DNA from: Astrocystis sublimbata
Lineage: Eukaryota > Ascomycota > Sordariomycetes > Xylariales > Xylariaceae
NCBI GenBank assembly: GCA_022453515.1
Contig: JAJNNY010000036.1
Location: 248,001-312,000, forward strand
Length of the DNA stretch: 64,000 bases
Direction of reading: 5' to 3'
This document shows, one piece after another, positions 1 through 10,346 of the stretch. Each line of letters begins with the position of its first letter. The first letter of the stretch is position 1. Below the pieces are notes generated by a model that had not been told where the DNA came from, did no database searches, and was given only the letters and a program-made list of their open reading frames with translations. A program made the position numbers and the translations under genes.

Positions 1-817
1 CTCTGACTCCGACATGGAAGTCACCATATCCGCCCATATCGACGACCATAATGGCAAAAATAAAAAATCCCGCTCCGGCAAAAAAACCGGCAACGACTTC
101 CGCGACGCTGAATTCATGGCATACGAGCCGCGCACCGTCAACGCCGTCGAAGACCGGGCGTACGGCGTGCACTCCGGTGGGCAGTCCAATACGTCAGCGA
201 ACTTCTTCGAGGCCGCGCGGTCGGCGACCTTCGACCTCACCAACGACGACGGCGGCAAGTCTTTCGGCGTCCCCACGCGCGCCGGCTTACGCTGGGACAA
301 GAAGGCGGGCAAGTACATCGCACGCCAAAACGATGAGGATGGCAGCCGTAGCCAGGCTAAGAAGGGGGCACAAGGCGCCAAGATGGTGCGCGGCGAGAGT
401 GGTGTCAAGATCGCCGCCACCTTCCAGAGCGGCCGCTTCGATAGATGGAGGAAGGAGCAGCGCGTCGGCCGGTTACCGCGCGTGGGCGAGGCCGAGAGGA
501 GGGGACCTGGAAGTTTGGCTACTTCTGCTGGCGATGGGTCGAGCAAGGGCAAGAACAATTATGCCAAGCCGACGGTGCTCGGCGGCGGGCCGCGGTACAA
601 GCATAACCAGGAGAAGGCGCCCAAGGCGGCCGACAAGTACCGCGACGACTACCACGTGCGCAAGAAGCGTGTCGCCGAGGCCAAGGATAATCGTGTCGGC
701 CGCTTCCGCGACGGCGATGGGAACAGGAAGGAGCTGAAGAACGCGGACGATATCCGCAAGGACAGGAAGATCAAGGAGCAGAAGAGGCTGAAGAACGCGA
801 GGCCTTCGAGGAAGTAG
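1..817 (+). CDS. DBP10: ATP-dependent RNA helicase DBP10, C-terminal part (5' end outside window)
   Basis: The frame is open from base 2 to the TAG at 815-817 and lacks both RecA domains, so only the C-terminal extension of this DEAD-box protein is present. The stretch FMAYEPRTVNAVEDRAYGVH, followed by a phenylalanine/alanine-rich helix and a conserved GLRWDKKAGKYI block, is the DBP10 C-terminal domain. After it come GRFDRWRK and a lysine/arginine-rich tail ending in RPSRK. DBP10 acts in the nucleolus in assembly of pre-60S ribosomal particles (family knowledge). The ATG at 14 is an internal methionine, not the start. No intron is visible here. I am sure of the family from the domain; the helicase core must lie to the left. 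Confidence 0.9.
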   Translation, partial: SDSDMEVTISAHIDDHNGKNKKSRSGKKTGNDFRDAEFMAYEPRTVNAVEDRAYGVHSGGQSNTSANFFEAARSATFDLTNDDGGKSFGVPTRAGLRWDKKAGKYIARQNDEDGSRSQAKKGAQGAKMVRGESGVKIAATFQSGRFDRWRKEQRVGRLPRVGEAERRGPGSLATSAGDGSSKGKNNYAKPTVLGGGPRYKHNQEKAPKAADKYRDDYHVRKKRVAEAKDNRVGRFRDGDGNRKELKNADDIRKDRKIKEQKRLKNARPSRK

Positions 818-2488
818 ATGGACGAGCCACAGATATACATCCTGACCTAAACTAACCTACCTTGGTCCCTACAGTCGTTAGTGTAGCCAAGCCTGGTTTA
901 AAAGAGTTTGCATAGATACAATGCTAATAGCTTTATCGTCTATGACATGTGTCAATATGTCTTTACAATGTATCAAGGATTCTGTGTGAATCGTATGATT
1001 TTGGAATCAAAGTATCTAGACCTCCTAAAGTTCGCCTAGACCGAGCAAAGCGGGTAGCAAAATGGGAAGTCTTGACTTGTACGGAAAGTACTAGTTCAAG
1101 GCCGACAGTATTGCCAACCGTAAAGGTTCATTTCTTGTAGAAATTGAAGCTTTAACCACGATCTTCAAACCTTCAGATAACCCACTCACAGTACGATTAT
1201 CAATCAAGGGGGGTTTGCGTGTTCTCCAACTTATACGATAAGAGGGCATTTGAGGCTTGATCTCAGTTGTACGGGTAGGGGGTCGCATGTGTCGACTTTT
1301 GGAACTGTAGGGTTGTTCTCCCGTATACATGTGTCTAGGCCCCTACGTATCTAGTTTAGAGTAGAAAAGAAAGCAAAGTATACCTACCTAGTAGTAGATA
1401 CTCAAGCCGTACAGACTTGCGCAGCAAGCATAGTGGACATCAGTCGAGATTGGTATGCTGAGGCGGCAATACCTTCGTTATGCTTGTATCTTTAGTCAAA
1501 TCTACAAGTTGGATGTAGAAGGGAAACCCTAATACGAAGGAGGTGTAAATCAAATCGATCTAGTCAAAATAGATTGGAACATATGCAATGAAGTTCTTCT
1601 GGGAGCCCCGGACTTAAGGCTGTAAGCTGTTGTCACAGGAACTGAGATGCATTCATGTTGATAACCAAATGGTGTGATGAAATATGACCTCGAGGAGGAA
1701 CTCAACCTACAGGTACAGTAGGTGCCTGCCGAGCCTGCCACATAGGCATGTATCTAGTGACCTCAGGGCTGGCAGTAGCTTGGAGGGGTCATCGTGTGCC
1801 CTGTTAGTCTGTGACCGGCCTGCGGTGCGAAATCTTCAAGATCCTATCCAACATGGAACTCTACCTATTTAAACAAGCTTCCAATAATAGATATAGTAGA
1901 ATATCATAGCAGGTGTACGCCAAGTCGTTTATAAGAATCTTGACTTGATCAAAAGCAGTCCATATTTTATTTAGTTGGGAGTTTGAAGATGGTTACATCA
2001 GTAGCATAGGTCAGCTACCGGTAGGTAAGCACCTAGACATGTACCGAGGCAAGGTTCTTAGGCGGCAGAGTGTCGCGTAATGGCCAATGACCCAAAACTC
2101 TCCGCCTCACCAAGCTATCCAGGTAAGTTACGGGAAGCTTCCAAGGCTGCTGCTACCTACCCGCCCGGTGCCGCCTTGATAGAACTGGGAAGCTCACCCA
2201 CTACACCAACCAATCTGTCACTACTCCGTACACCAATCTGTCACCACCTACACCAATCTGTGCGCCGGCCTCGTCTCTTCATCACAAACATCACTCCACC
2301 CCGCCACAGCGACTATTTACCCCATTGGAACAACAACAATACCGAATAAGCCCCTCGTTATCTCCTCGACGTCATTGATACCATCCATTCTCTTGTCCGT
2401 CCGTCGTCGTGCGCCTTGCGTCTTGTGTCTTGCATCGCCGTGTCGACCTGACGTCCCGACCTCTCAGTCCGCTGCTGTGACTACGACC
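818..2488. other. Intergenic: DBP10 3' side and RPN1 promoter/leader
   Basis: I see no convincing gene here. The first 1.2 kb has short open frames with no family resemblance and TACCTA/TAGGTA motifs at 1381-1390 and 2021-2025. The last 300 bases are C-rich and carry several CCAAT boxes in front of RPN1, which fits a promoter and 5' leader. Confidence 0.6.
2210..2257 (+). promoter_or_regulatory. Tandem CCAAT boxes upstream of RPN1
   Basis: Three copies of CCAATCTGT start at 2210, 2233 and 2253, so they are spaced 20-23 bases apart. Another CCAAT lies near 2083 and an inverted ATTGG near 2323. CCAAT is the binding site of the HAP/CBC activator in ascomycetes (established). Its use for RPN1 is inferred from position, about 230-280 bases before the start codon. 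Confidence 0.45.
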
Positions 2489-5380
2489 ATGGCACCCAAG
2501 AACGACGCTCCGAGCGTGTCCGACAAGGGCAAGGGAAAGGCCGTCGATAACAAGGCCGATGAGGCCAAGAAAGACGGAGATGGCCCCTCCAAAACCAGTG
2601 GCAAGAAGGACGATGCCAAGGACGATTGTAAGCTGCATCTTGCATGCCTGCCATGTCTCCGAGATCCATGCGCTGAACCGTTGTTATTGCAGCTACCGAA
2701 GAACTGAGCGAAGAGGACCAGCAGCTCAAGAGCGAGCTTGACATGCTCGTGGAGCGACTGACAGTGAGATCCCGCCTCGCTCCATCCGCCCGTAGCCTTT
2801 CGTTAGCTGCCGACTGACCATGCAATGCCCCTGCAGGAATCAGATGCTTCGCTATACAAGCCGGCTCTAGAAGCCATGAAGACATCCATCAAGACATCAA
2901 CCTCGTCAATGACGGCAGTTCCAAAGCCCTTGAAGTTCTTAAGGCCACACTACGAGACCCTCACGAAGCGGTACGAGGACTGGCCCGAGGGCGACGACAA
3001 AGCCTCTCTGGCTGACGTCCTTTCCGTCATCGGCATGACCTTCTCGGACGAGGAGCGCCAAGACACCTTGAAATACCGACTGTTGTCCCCTTCGGAAGAC
3101 ATCGCCTCGTGGGGTCACGAATACACACGCCACCTGGCCTTGGAGATTGGAGAGGTCTACGCAAAACGGATCGCTGCCGAGGAGACCTACCAGGACCTTG
3201 TCGATCTTGCACTTGTGCTCGTCCCTCTATTCCTTAAGAGCAATGCCGAAGCCGATGCGGTCGACCTGATGAGCGAGCTGGAGATCATAGACCGGTTACC
3301 AGAGTTCGTTGATGATAACACCTATTCTCGAGTCTGCTTGTATCTTGTCAGCATGGTCAATCTTTTGACCTTTCCCGAAAACACCGATTTCCTTCAAATC
3401 GCCCATTCCATCTACAAGTCGTACGGCCAGTTCGCTCAAGCCATGGTTATCGCGATACGACTGGGTGATTTCCTCATGATTGTAAAGGACTTTCACGATA
3501 TAGAAGACCCGGCCCTCAAGAAGCAACTAGCCTTCATGATAGCTCGCCAAAAGATCGTCATGAGGGTAAGATTATCTGAAGCTCCCAACGAAGAGGATCA
3601 GACCCCAGAGGCCCTCGAGATCGAGGAAGCGCTCCACAACATCAAGCTTTCCGAATACTACAAGACCCTGGGCAAGGATCTCAACATATTGGAGGCCAAG
3701 ACCACCGAGGACATTTACAAGAGCCATCTAGAGAGTAGTCGCGTAGCTGGTATGACCAACCTGGACTCTGCACGTCACAACCTGGCGGCTGCATTTGTCA
3801 ATGCATTTGTCAATGTGGGCTTTGGTAACGACAAAATGATGTTGAATGAAAATGAGAAGGAAACCTGGGTTTGGAAAACCAAAGACGAGGGTATGATGTC
3901 GACTGTGGCCTCCCTCGGAACCTTGCTCATGTGGGATGTCGAAAACGGCCTTGACAAGATCGACAGGTACACCTATTCATCGGAACCTCAAGTCTTGGCT
4001 GGTGGCATGCTGGCCATCGGCATCATGAACTCGGGCACCTCGCTCGAGAGCGAACCTGCGCTCGCACTACTCGGTGATCCTGACAGGCTATGTCATAAGA
4101 GCCCTCTTGTCCGAACCGCGTGTGTCATGGGGCTAGGTCTCTCCTATGCTGGTTCTCACAATGAGCAGACCCTAGAGCACCTTCTGCCTATCGTAACGGA
4201 TACCCGCGAGGATATGCAACTCTCGGCAATGGCTGCCCTGTCATTGGGTCTTATTTTCGTTGGCTCAGCTAATCCCGACATCAGCGAGGCCTTGATCACC
4301 TTCTTTATGGATGAGGATAACAAGGCAAGGTTGAATGACAAATGGACCCGTTTCCTCAGTCTTGGCCTTGGTCTCTTGTTCTTCGGATGCCAAGAAGAGG
4401 TTGATGTGGTTCTTGAAACGCTCAAGGCGGCGGAGCATCCGATGGCCGGTCCTACGCATGTGCTCACCGAGATTTGTGCCTGGGCGGGTACGGGTGCCGT
4501 TCTGAAAATCCAAGAATTGCTACACATATGCAACGAACATTTTGAAGACTCGGATGATAAGAACTCGGATGATAAGAAGCATGATGAGTTGGAACAGGTC
4601 TATGCCGTTCTTGGAATCGCATTGGTGGCCATGGGCGAGGATGTCGGCCAAGAGATGGTGCTACGTCACTTTGGCCATCTTATGCATTATGGCGAAGCCA
4701 ACATTCGTCGCGCCGTGCCGTTAGCAATGGGCCTAGTCAGTCCCAGCAACCCACAGATGAAGGTGTACGATGCATTGTCGCGATACAGTCACGATAACGA
4801 CAATGATGTTGCCATCAATGCTATCTTTGCCATGGGGCTGCTGGGGGCTGGAACCAACAATGCCAGATTGGCCCAACTCTTACGGCAACTTGCCAGTTAT
4901 TACCACCGGGACCAAGAATCACTGTTCATGGTGCGCATAGCGCAAGGACTTCTGCACATGGGCAAGGGCACAATGACGCTCAACCCTTTCCACACGGACC
5001 GCCAGATCCTCTCACGCGTCTCGACCGGCGGTCTCTTGGCCGTCCTCGTGGCCATGATTGATGCCAAGCAGTTTATCACGTCCAATGCGCACTACCTCCT
5101 CTACTTCATTGTCACGGCCATGCATCCGCGGTTCCTCGTCACCCTCGACGAAGACCTGAAGCCCGTGACAGTCAACGTGCGTGTTGGTCAAGCGGTTGAT
5201 GTAGTCGGGCAGGCGGGTCGGCCCAAAACCATCACGGGGTGGCAGACACAAAGCACACCTGTGCTCTTGGCGTACGGTGAGCGGGCGGAGTTGGAAGATG
5301 AGGAGTATATCAGTTTAAGCAGCACTTTAGAAGGGCTCGTTATCCTCCGAAAGAACCCGGACTGGGAAGATGGAAAGTAG
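2489..5380 (+). CDS. RPN1: 26S proteasome regulatory subunit RPN1 (19S base scaffold)
   Basis: The exons are 2489-2627, 2693-2763 and 2837-5380, giving 917 aa. Both introns (65 and 73 bases) have GT..AG ends and keep the frame. The start ACCATGGC has a good context. RPN1/PSMD2 is the non-ATPase scaffold of the 19S base that docks ubiquitin-like shuttle factors and UBP6 (family knowledge). The N-terminus is a lysine/aspartate-rich disordered tail. Helical repeats follow, then the proteasome/cyclosome repeats at about residues 455-745, visible as GMLAIGIMNSGT, ACVMGLGLSYAG, AMAALSLGLIFVG and AIFAMGLLGAG. The C-terminus ends in the conserved VILRKNPDW block. The length is normal for a fungal RPN1. 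It lies in the same direction as DBP10 and RIO2 with ordinary spacers. Confidence 0.96.
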
Positions 5381-5979
5381 GTCTTGAAGTGACATCCCCA
5401 CAGATAGAATTAGTGCCCCGGCACGCAGTGTGAGAAATAAATGAGATGTTTCTATTAGCTTTATTTACACTTGGTTTGATCTCGTCATAACCATCCTATC
5501 ACCTACCAAATAAGTGCTTTTGAATAGGTTTTGTATGACAACTAAGGTAAGAATTGAAGAATTAACAGGTAAATTCTTGATATTACGTGTACTCGTAGGC
5601 AGTGCAACAAAACAACCCCTCCAAGTCAAGGGTGAGACTTATCGATAAGTGGGACCTTTCCAATTAATTTTGGCGGGGTAGGTACTTAGCTGAACTTACA
5701 CATCTTGCGACAGCACCTTGATGGAACATTTCCATCACTAAGCCAACTTTCCTCCCAACACAAATTGCAGATACAGGACAGGCCCTCCAGCGGATCGTGT
5801 AACATCTGCAGCATGAGTCTCATCTAATACATCCAAATTCGAACCCCGATACCCACCAAGGACAGAATCATTTCTCCCTCTCTCCCTACTTAGCTACAAA
5901 CGACCCGGAGCGCAACCCATATTCCCAGACAGAACACACACAATCGAGACATACGAGTGAAGTAAAACAGTAGCCCGCC
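5381..5979. other. Intergenic: RPN1 3' side and RIO2 promoter
   Basis: No gene is visible. It holds a 14-base perfect palindrome made of two abutting GATA motifs (5637-5650) and one TAGGTA motif near 5678. The last 100 bases are C/A-rich, as expected of a 5' leader. Confidence 0.6.
5637..5650. promoter_or_regulatory. 14-bp perfect palindrome with inverted GATA sites
   Basis: The sequence ACTTATCGATAAGT equals its own reverse complement and contains TTATC and GATAA back to back. GATA factors (AreA/NIT2 type, SREA type) bind such cores in filamentous fungi. It lies about 330 bases upstream of the RIO2 start. Function is inferred from the motif only. Confidence 0.3.
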
Positions 5980-7573
5980 ATGAAACTCGACAGCAAGGCC
6001 ATGCGCCACCTCACGGCCGAGGACTGGCGCGTGCTGACAGCCGTACGTCTACGTCTTCGTCTTCGTCTTCGTCTTCGTCCTCGTCCTCGTCCTCCTTCCC
6101 CTTCTTGCCCGGCCCCTTCTCAAGAACCCAATCACCCGCCCCGTCCCGTCCGCCTTGTCCAACCGTCTGTTCCCCTAACTAACCCAACCACCCCACCCCA
6201 CCCAGGTCGAGATCGGCAGCAAGAACCACGAAGTGGTGCCGACGCCGCTGATCGAAAGCATATCCAAGCTGCGCGGCGGCGCGGGGCGCGTGCGGCACTC
6301 CATCTCGGCGCTCGCCAAAGTCGGCCTGATCGCGCGGCTGCGCGGCGCGCGCTACGACGGCTACCGCCTGACGTACGGCGGGCTCGACTACCTAGCCCTG
6401 CACACGTACGCCTCGCAGAAGGCCGTGTACAGCGTCGGCAACCAGATCGGCGTGGGCAAGGAGAGCGACATCCTCGTGGTGGCCGACGATAACGGGGCGC
6501 AGCGCATCCTCAAGATCCACCGGCTCGGCCGCATCTCCTTCCGCACCGTCAAGGCGAACCGCGACTACCTGCGCAAGAAGCACGGCGGCAGCGGCTCGTG
6601 GATGTACCTGTCGCGCCTGGCGGCCGAGAAAGAGTACGCCTTTATGCGCGCGCTGAAGGAGGAAGGCTTTCTGGTGCCTGAGCCGATAGCGCAGAGCCGC
6701 CACACCATTGTCATGTCCCTGATCGACGCCTTTCCCCTACGCCAGATCGCGAGCGTGCCCGACCCGGCCGCGCTCTACGCCGAGCTCATCGCCCTGATCC
6801 TGCGCCTGGCCCAGCACGGCCTGATCCACGGCGACTTCAACGAGTTCAACATCCTCATCAAGGAAGAGCCCATCGAACCAGTAGACGCAGACACAGACAC
6901 GAAAACCCAAGAACAACCCTCAACCAAAGGCAAAGAAGTCGAACAATCATCATCATCATCATCCACCACCAACCCCTCCACACAAAAACCAAAAAACCCA
7001 GACACAACCACAACCCCAACCGACCCCGAACCCGAAACCGAACCCACCCCTAACAACGTAAAAATCACCCCGGTCCTCATCGACTTCCCGCAGATGGTCT
7101 CCATGGACCACAGCAACGCCGAATTCTACTTCGACCGCGACGTCGCCTGCGTCAAGCGCTTCTTCGAGCGCCGCTTCCAGTTCACCAGCACCCAGCCGGG
7201 TCCCTTCTTCCGCGACGCCAAGAAGACGGTCGGCAGGGGCGGTGCCCGCCGCCTCGACGCCGCCGTCGAGGCTTCCGGCTTCTCCAAGAAGGCCCTGAAA
7301 GACCTCGAGGCCGCCATCCGGGAGCAGCAGGACGCCAGGGGTCCCGATGGGGAACAGGAACGTGCTTCAGACGACGACGATGACTATAGCGACCCTGACG
7401 ATGAGGAGGACGAGGAGGATGGATCGAGTGGCCAGGAAGACGACGAAGAGACTGATGAGACCCATCGAGGGACGGATATAGATAGACAGTCGGAAGGCGA
7501 ATTAGCCGAAGTAAAGAAAGATGGCTCTTCAGCCCTGGAGTTCCATAAACTTGCTATTAAAAACGGTACATAA
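5980..7573 (+). CDS. RIO2: Serine/threonine kinase RIO2 (40S ribosome maturation)
   Basis: The exons are 5980-6042 and 6206-7573 (476 aa), with a 163-base intron that carries a hexamer microsatellite. RIO2 is an atypical kinase/ATPase acting on cytoplasmic pre-40S particles in late 18S rRNA maturation (family knowledge). The N-terminal winged helix (about 1-95) is followed by the flexible nucleotide loop GVGKESDI (about 103-110), the ATP lysine in ILKIHR (about 124), the catalytic HGDFNEFN (Asp near 231) and the metal-binding IDFPQMVS (Asp near 314). Between the last two motifs sits an insert of about 65 residues of Pro/Thr/Ser/Glu, coded by A/C-rich DNA unlike the G/C-rich flanks. The C-terminus is strongly acidic (Asp/Glu runs), as is usual for the family. 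All key residues are intact. Confidence 0.96.
6052..6093 (+). repeat. Hexamer microsatellite in the RIO2 intron
   Basis: Four CGTCTT units are followed by three CGTCCT units, just inside the donor site of the RIO2 intron. The unit is a multiple of three, so the stretch would read as Arg-Leu/Arg-Pro repeats if the intron were retained. Confidence 0.85.
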
Positions 7574-8265
7574 CACCTTCTAGCAAGCAAAGAATCATAT
7601 TCACGATACTCGTTGACACAAATGATGTTGGTGGTGAAAGCTCCAGTGAAGATGGCGTTGCTCACGATACACACAAGTTTTAGTCCCACATGGCGGGCGC
7701 ATCATTATCATAGAATACATCAGTGCATCATATTGATACTGCCTATAGACTAAACTACAAGTCCCCTCCTCTGGCAGTACAAGATGGATATTGTGTCCGG
7801 TGAACATAGACACACAAAAGCTCAGACCTCATTATCCCCTTAGAACAGTAATACCACACACACGTACTTTCGAGCCATCTCCGTGACTTCGACAGTCAAG
7901 CTAGTTGCATCGTTGCAATGTTGCAAAAAAAGCCAGAACAATGTAACAATGCCACCAATCATGAACATCCTTGCCATAACAAGACATGGCAGGGAAAGAT
8001 GCGCCAACGTGATGATAGATCATGCCGATGCGAAACCAGACAAGAGATGATGCCACGCGCATACACAAGACCGAACCGGCTCCAATTACTCCTTCACCTG
8101 CTGCTTCACAGGCGAAGATCGAGAGCTGCCGTTCGCGACCAAGGGGGAGTCTACATGGACTGTAACACCCTCGTCGCCCGATCCATCCTCCGAAGCTGCC
8201 GCCGCACTGCCGGAGACGACATTGCCGGGCCTGTTCAGAGAGATGGTCAGTTCGACGGATGTTGA
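7574..8265. other. Intergenic between convergent RIO2 and the RRM gene
   Basis: This 692-base stretch between two 3' ends probably holds both 3' UTRs. I see no gene, repeat or RNA in it. Confidence 0.6.
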
Positions 8266-10346
8266 TTATACCAGAAAATATGGATTGTGGGGTCGCAGAG
8301 CGTACTCGCTTTGACCACCACCAGCTAAGCCACGTCCCTGTCCACGAGGAATGTTGCTAAACGGGAAAGAACGGGTGGCGTAGCTAGGAGTGCTATAGTC
8401 ATTGCTTGGTCAGTCTATATTGCAGAAGGGAATGGCATGGGACAAAGACGTACGACGCAGCATTGAGGGCTCGGCGATAACCTCCGGGTTGGCTGTACAT
8501 GGTCGGACCCATGCCAACCATCGTCGTTCCGTATGCGCCGACATTGTACTCGTTGGTACGGAATTGGCGTCGCTCGGACGTGATACGCTTGAGCTCCTTC
8601 TGGGCTGGAGTGTCAGCGTAACGAATCTGCATAGGCAAGCCATCAGGTCCAAGCTTGACGCCCTGGAACTCTTCAATGACATTGTCGCAGACATCACGCG
8701 ACTCGAAACTGCAATGTGGTTAGAATGACCGTGATCTGAGAGAAGTGAACTTTCCAGCATACTGACCGAGCGAATCCTACGCCGCGACTGTTGCCCATAC
8801 CATCCCGAAGGATTTTGCTCGAGAGGATCGTGTAACCGAGGAATACGGTGCCAAGTTCCTATAGAGGTTAGACATATGAGACATCCACTACTTGAAGAAT
8901 ACTTACAGCTTCGGAGAAGTGTCGAGGAAGGTTGGAGATGTAGAGGTTGGTAGATTCATCATCTCCTTCGGCCTTCAGACGGGAGTTGAACGACTCCTGA
9001 CGCGGGCACAGGTTAGTACCAAAGAGGTCAAAAGTGGGAGCATTAGGCATAGCCAGCATAGCGTGTTTGTGACAGCAAAACTTATTGGAGAGCCGTGGCA
9101 TGCTGTGGTCACATGCATCATGAACACTGTTGTAGTTGTAAACGGGGCGGGTGCTAGGGGTGGTTACCCGCGCAAAGCCCACTTCGTATCCCAGACAGAA
9201 GAAGCCCCGAATGCATGCCTCTGAGTCACGAACATCGAAGAACTTGGCAAAGCCGAAACTGAGGGACAAGTTAGCAGCCACAATGGTTTCGGAGGGAGAA
9301 CAACTAGCCTACCCTTTGCAAGCTCCGGTGGTGGTATCAATGATCGCCTTCGAGGTCTCGACTTTGCCGAATCTCTCGGTGTAATGGAGCAGAAGGTCGT
9401 CGTCCGTGGTGGGGTGAAGTCCGCGAATGTAAACATTGCGGTTACCAGGAATGTTGTTAACGAGGCTCTGCTCGAGAGTCTTCATGCTCTTACGCGGAGT
9501 GAAGACTGCCGGAACAGCAGGAGGAATCTGGGGGTCACGTTGAAGCAAAGCATCGAGGAGCTTCTGATCAGCCGCAGCAGAGATCGAGTAGAGGCCCTTA
9601 GGATTCTGAGCGAGCTTAGGTGCTCCTGCAAGGTACTGCTGGGGTGAAGGTGTTGTGTAGGACGAGCGGTCGAAAACGGCAACCCGAGAAGCAGGGTCAC
9701 GAGAAGCCATGCTACTGCCAAAGAAAGGGGTAGCCGGAGTGGACTCGTTGGTCGAGTAAGATGAGCGGCGATTCTCGAGACCGGGAACTTCCTTGGTGGC
9801 AGCTTCAGAGCGGTCGGACACAAGACCAGCTCGACCGGGGGTATAGGGAGGGTAGGAGTACGGAAGATAAGCAGGGAAACCGCCCTGTGCGAGGTAGGGA
9901 GTCATGAAGCCAGCATTGGCAGCATCGGAAGTTTGTCCATATCCGTACGCAGGAATGCCAGCCGGAGCATAACCGGTAGGATACAGAAGCTGGCCATCAG
10001 CCGTGGTGACATAGGAGCTCATGACTGGAGGAAGGCTGCCATTGGCGGCAACTGCGGCTCCATTGATTCCGAGACCGCCAAGTTGGTTGACGATAGCATT
10101 CATGCCTGCGTCGCCATTGCCGTGGCCCGCAAGACCGTTCATGTTAGCAGTCGCTTCGTGGGTGTTGGCAACTTGGGCAGCAAGATAATGCTGAGGAATA
10201 GCTCCCCCATTGGTATTCGCCACTGACGCCTGAGACCCAAGGCCGTTGCCTCGCTTAGCTCCAAAGGTATTCTCGGTCGACATGGTGCTAGTAGGATGAT
10301 ATGCCATAGCCATCTGGAGTTTCATCTGGGAGTCAGTTACTGCCAT
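8266..10346 (-). CDS. RNA-binding protein with two RRM domains (RBMS/MSSP-like)
   Basis: The exons, in minus order, are 10346-9313, 9258-9168, 8996-8907, 8858-8767, 8708-8454 and 8392-8266, giving 562 aa; every junction has GT..AG and keeps the frame. The first 300 residues are low-complexity Asn/Gly/Ala/Tyr/Pro-rich. RRM1 starts at NVYIRGL (about 304) with RNP1 KGFGFAKF (about 344-351). RRM2 starts at NLYISNL (about 392) with RNP1 RGVGFARF, split by the fourth intron. The tail contains GQGRGLAGGG and ends in PYFLV. The paired RRMs resemble the metazoan RBMS/MSSP group of single-stranded nucleic-acid binders; the exact role in fungi is not known to me. The start ATG at 10344-10346 could be replaced by the in-frame ATG at 10325. 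The last exon is set by splice logic and is a little less certain. Confidence 0.88.

Noticed and set aside
5830..5850. TTCGAACCCC resembling a tRNA T-loop (minus strand)
   Set aside because: No matching T stem, anticodon arm or acceptor stem can be formed around it.
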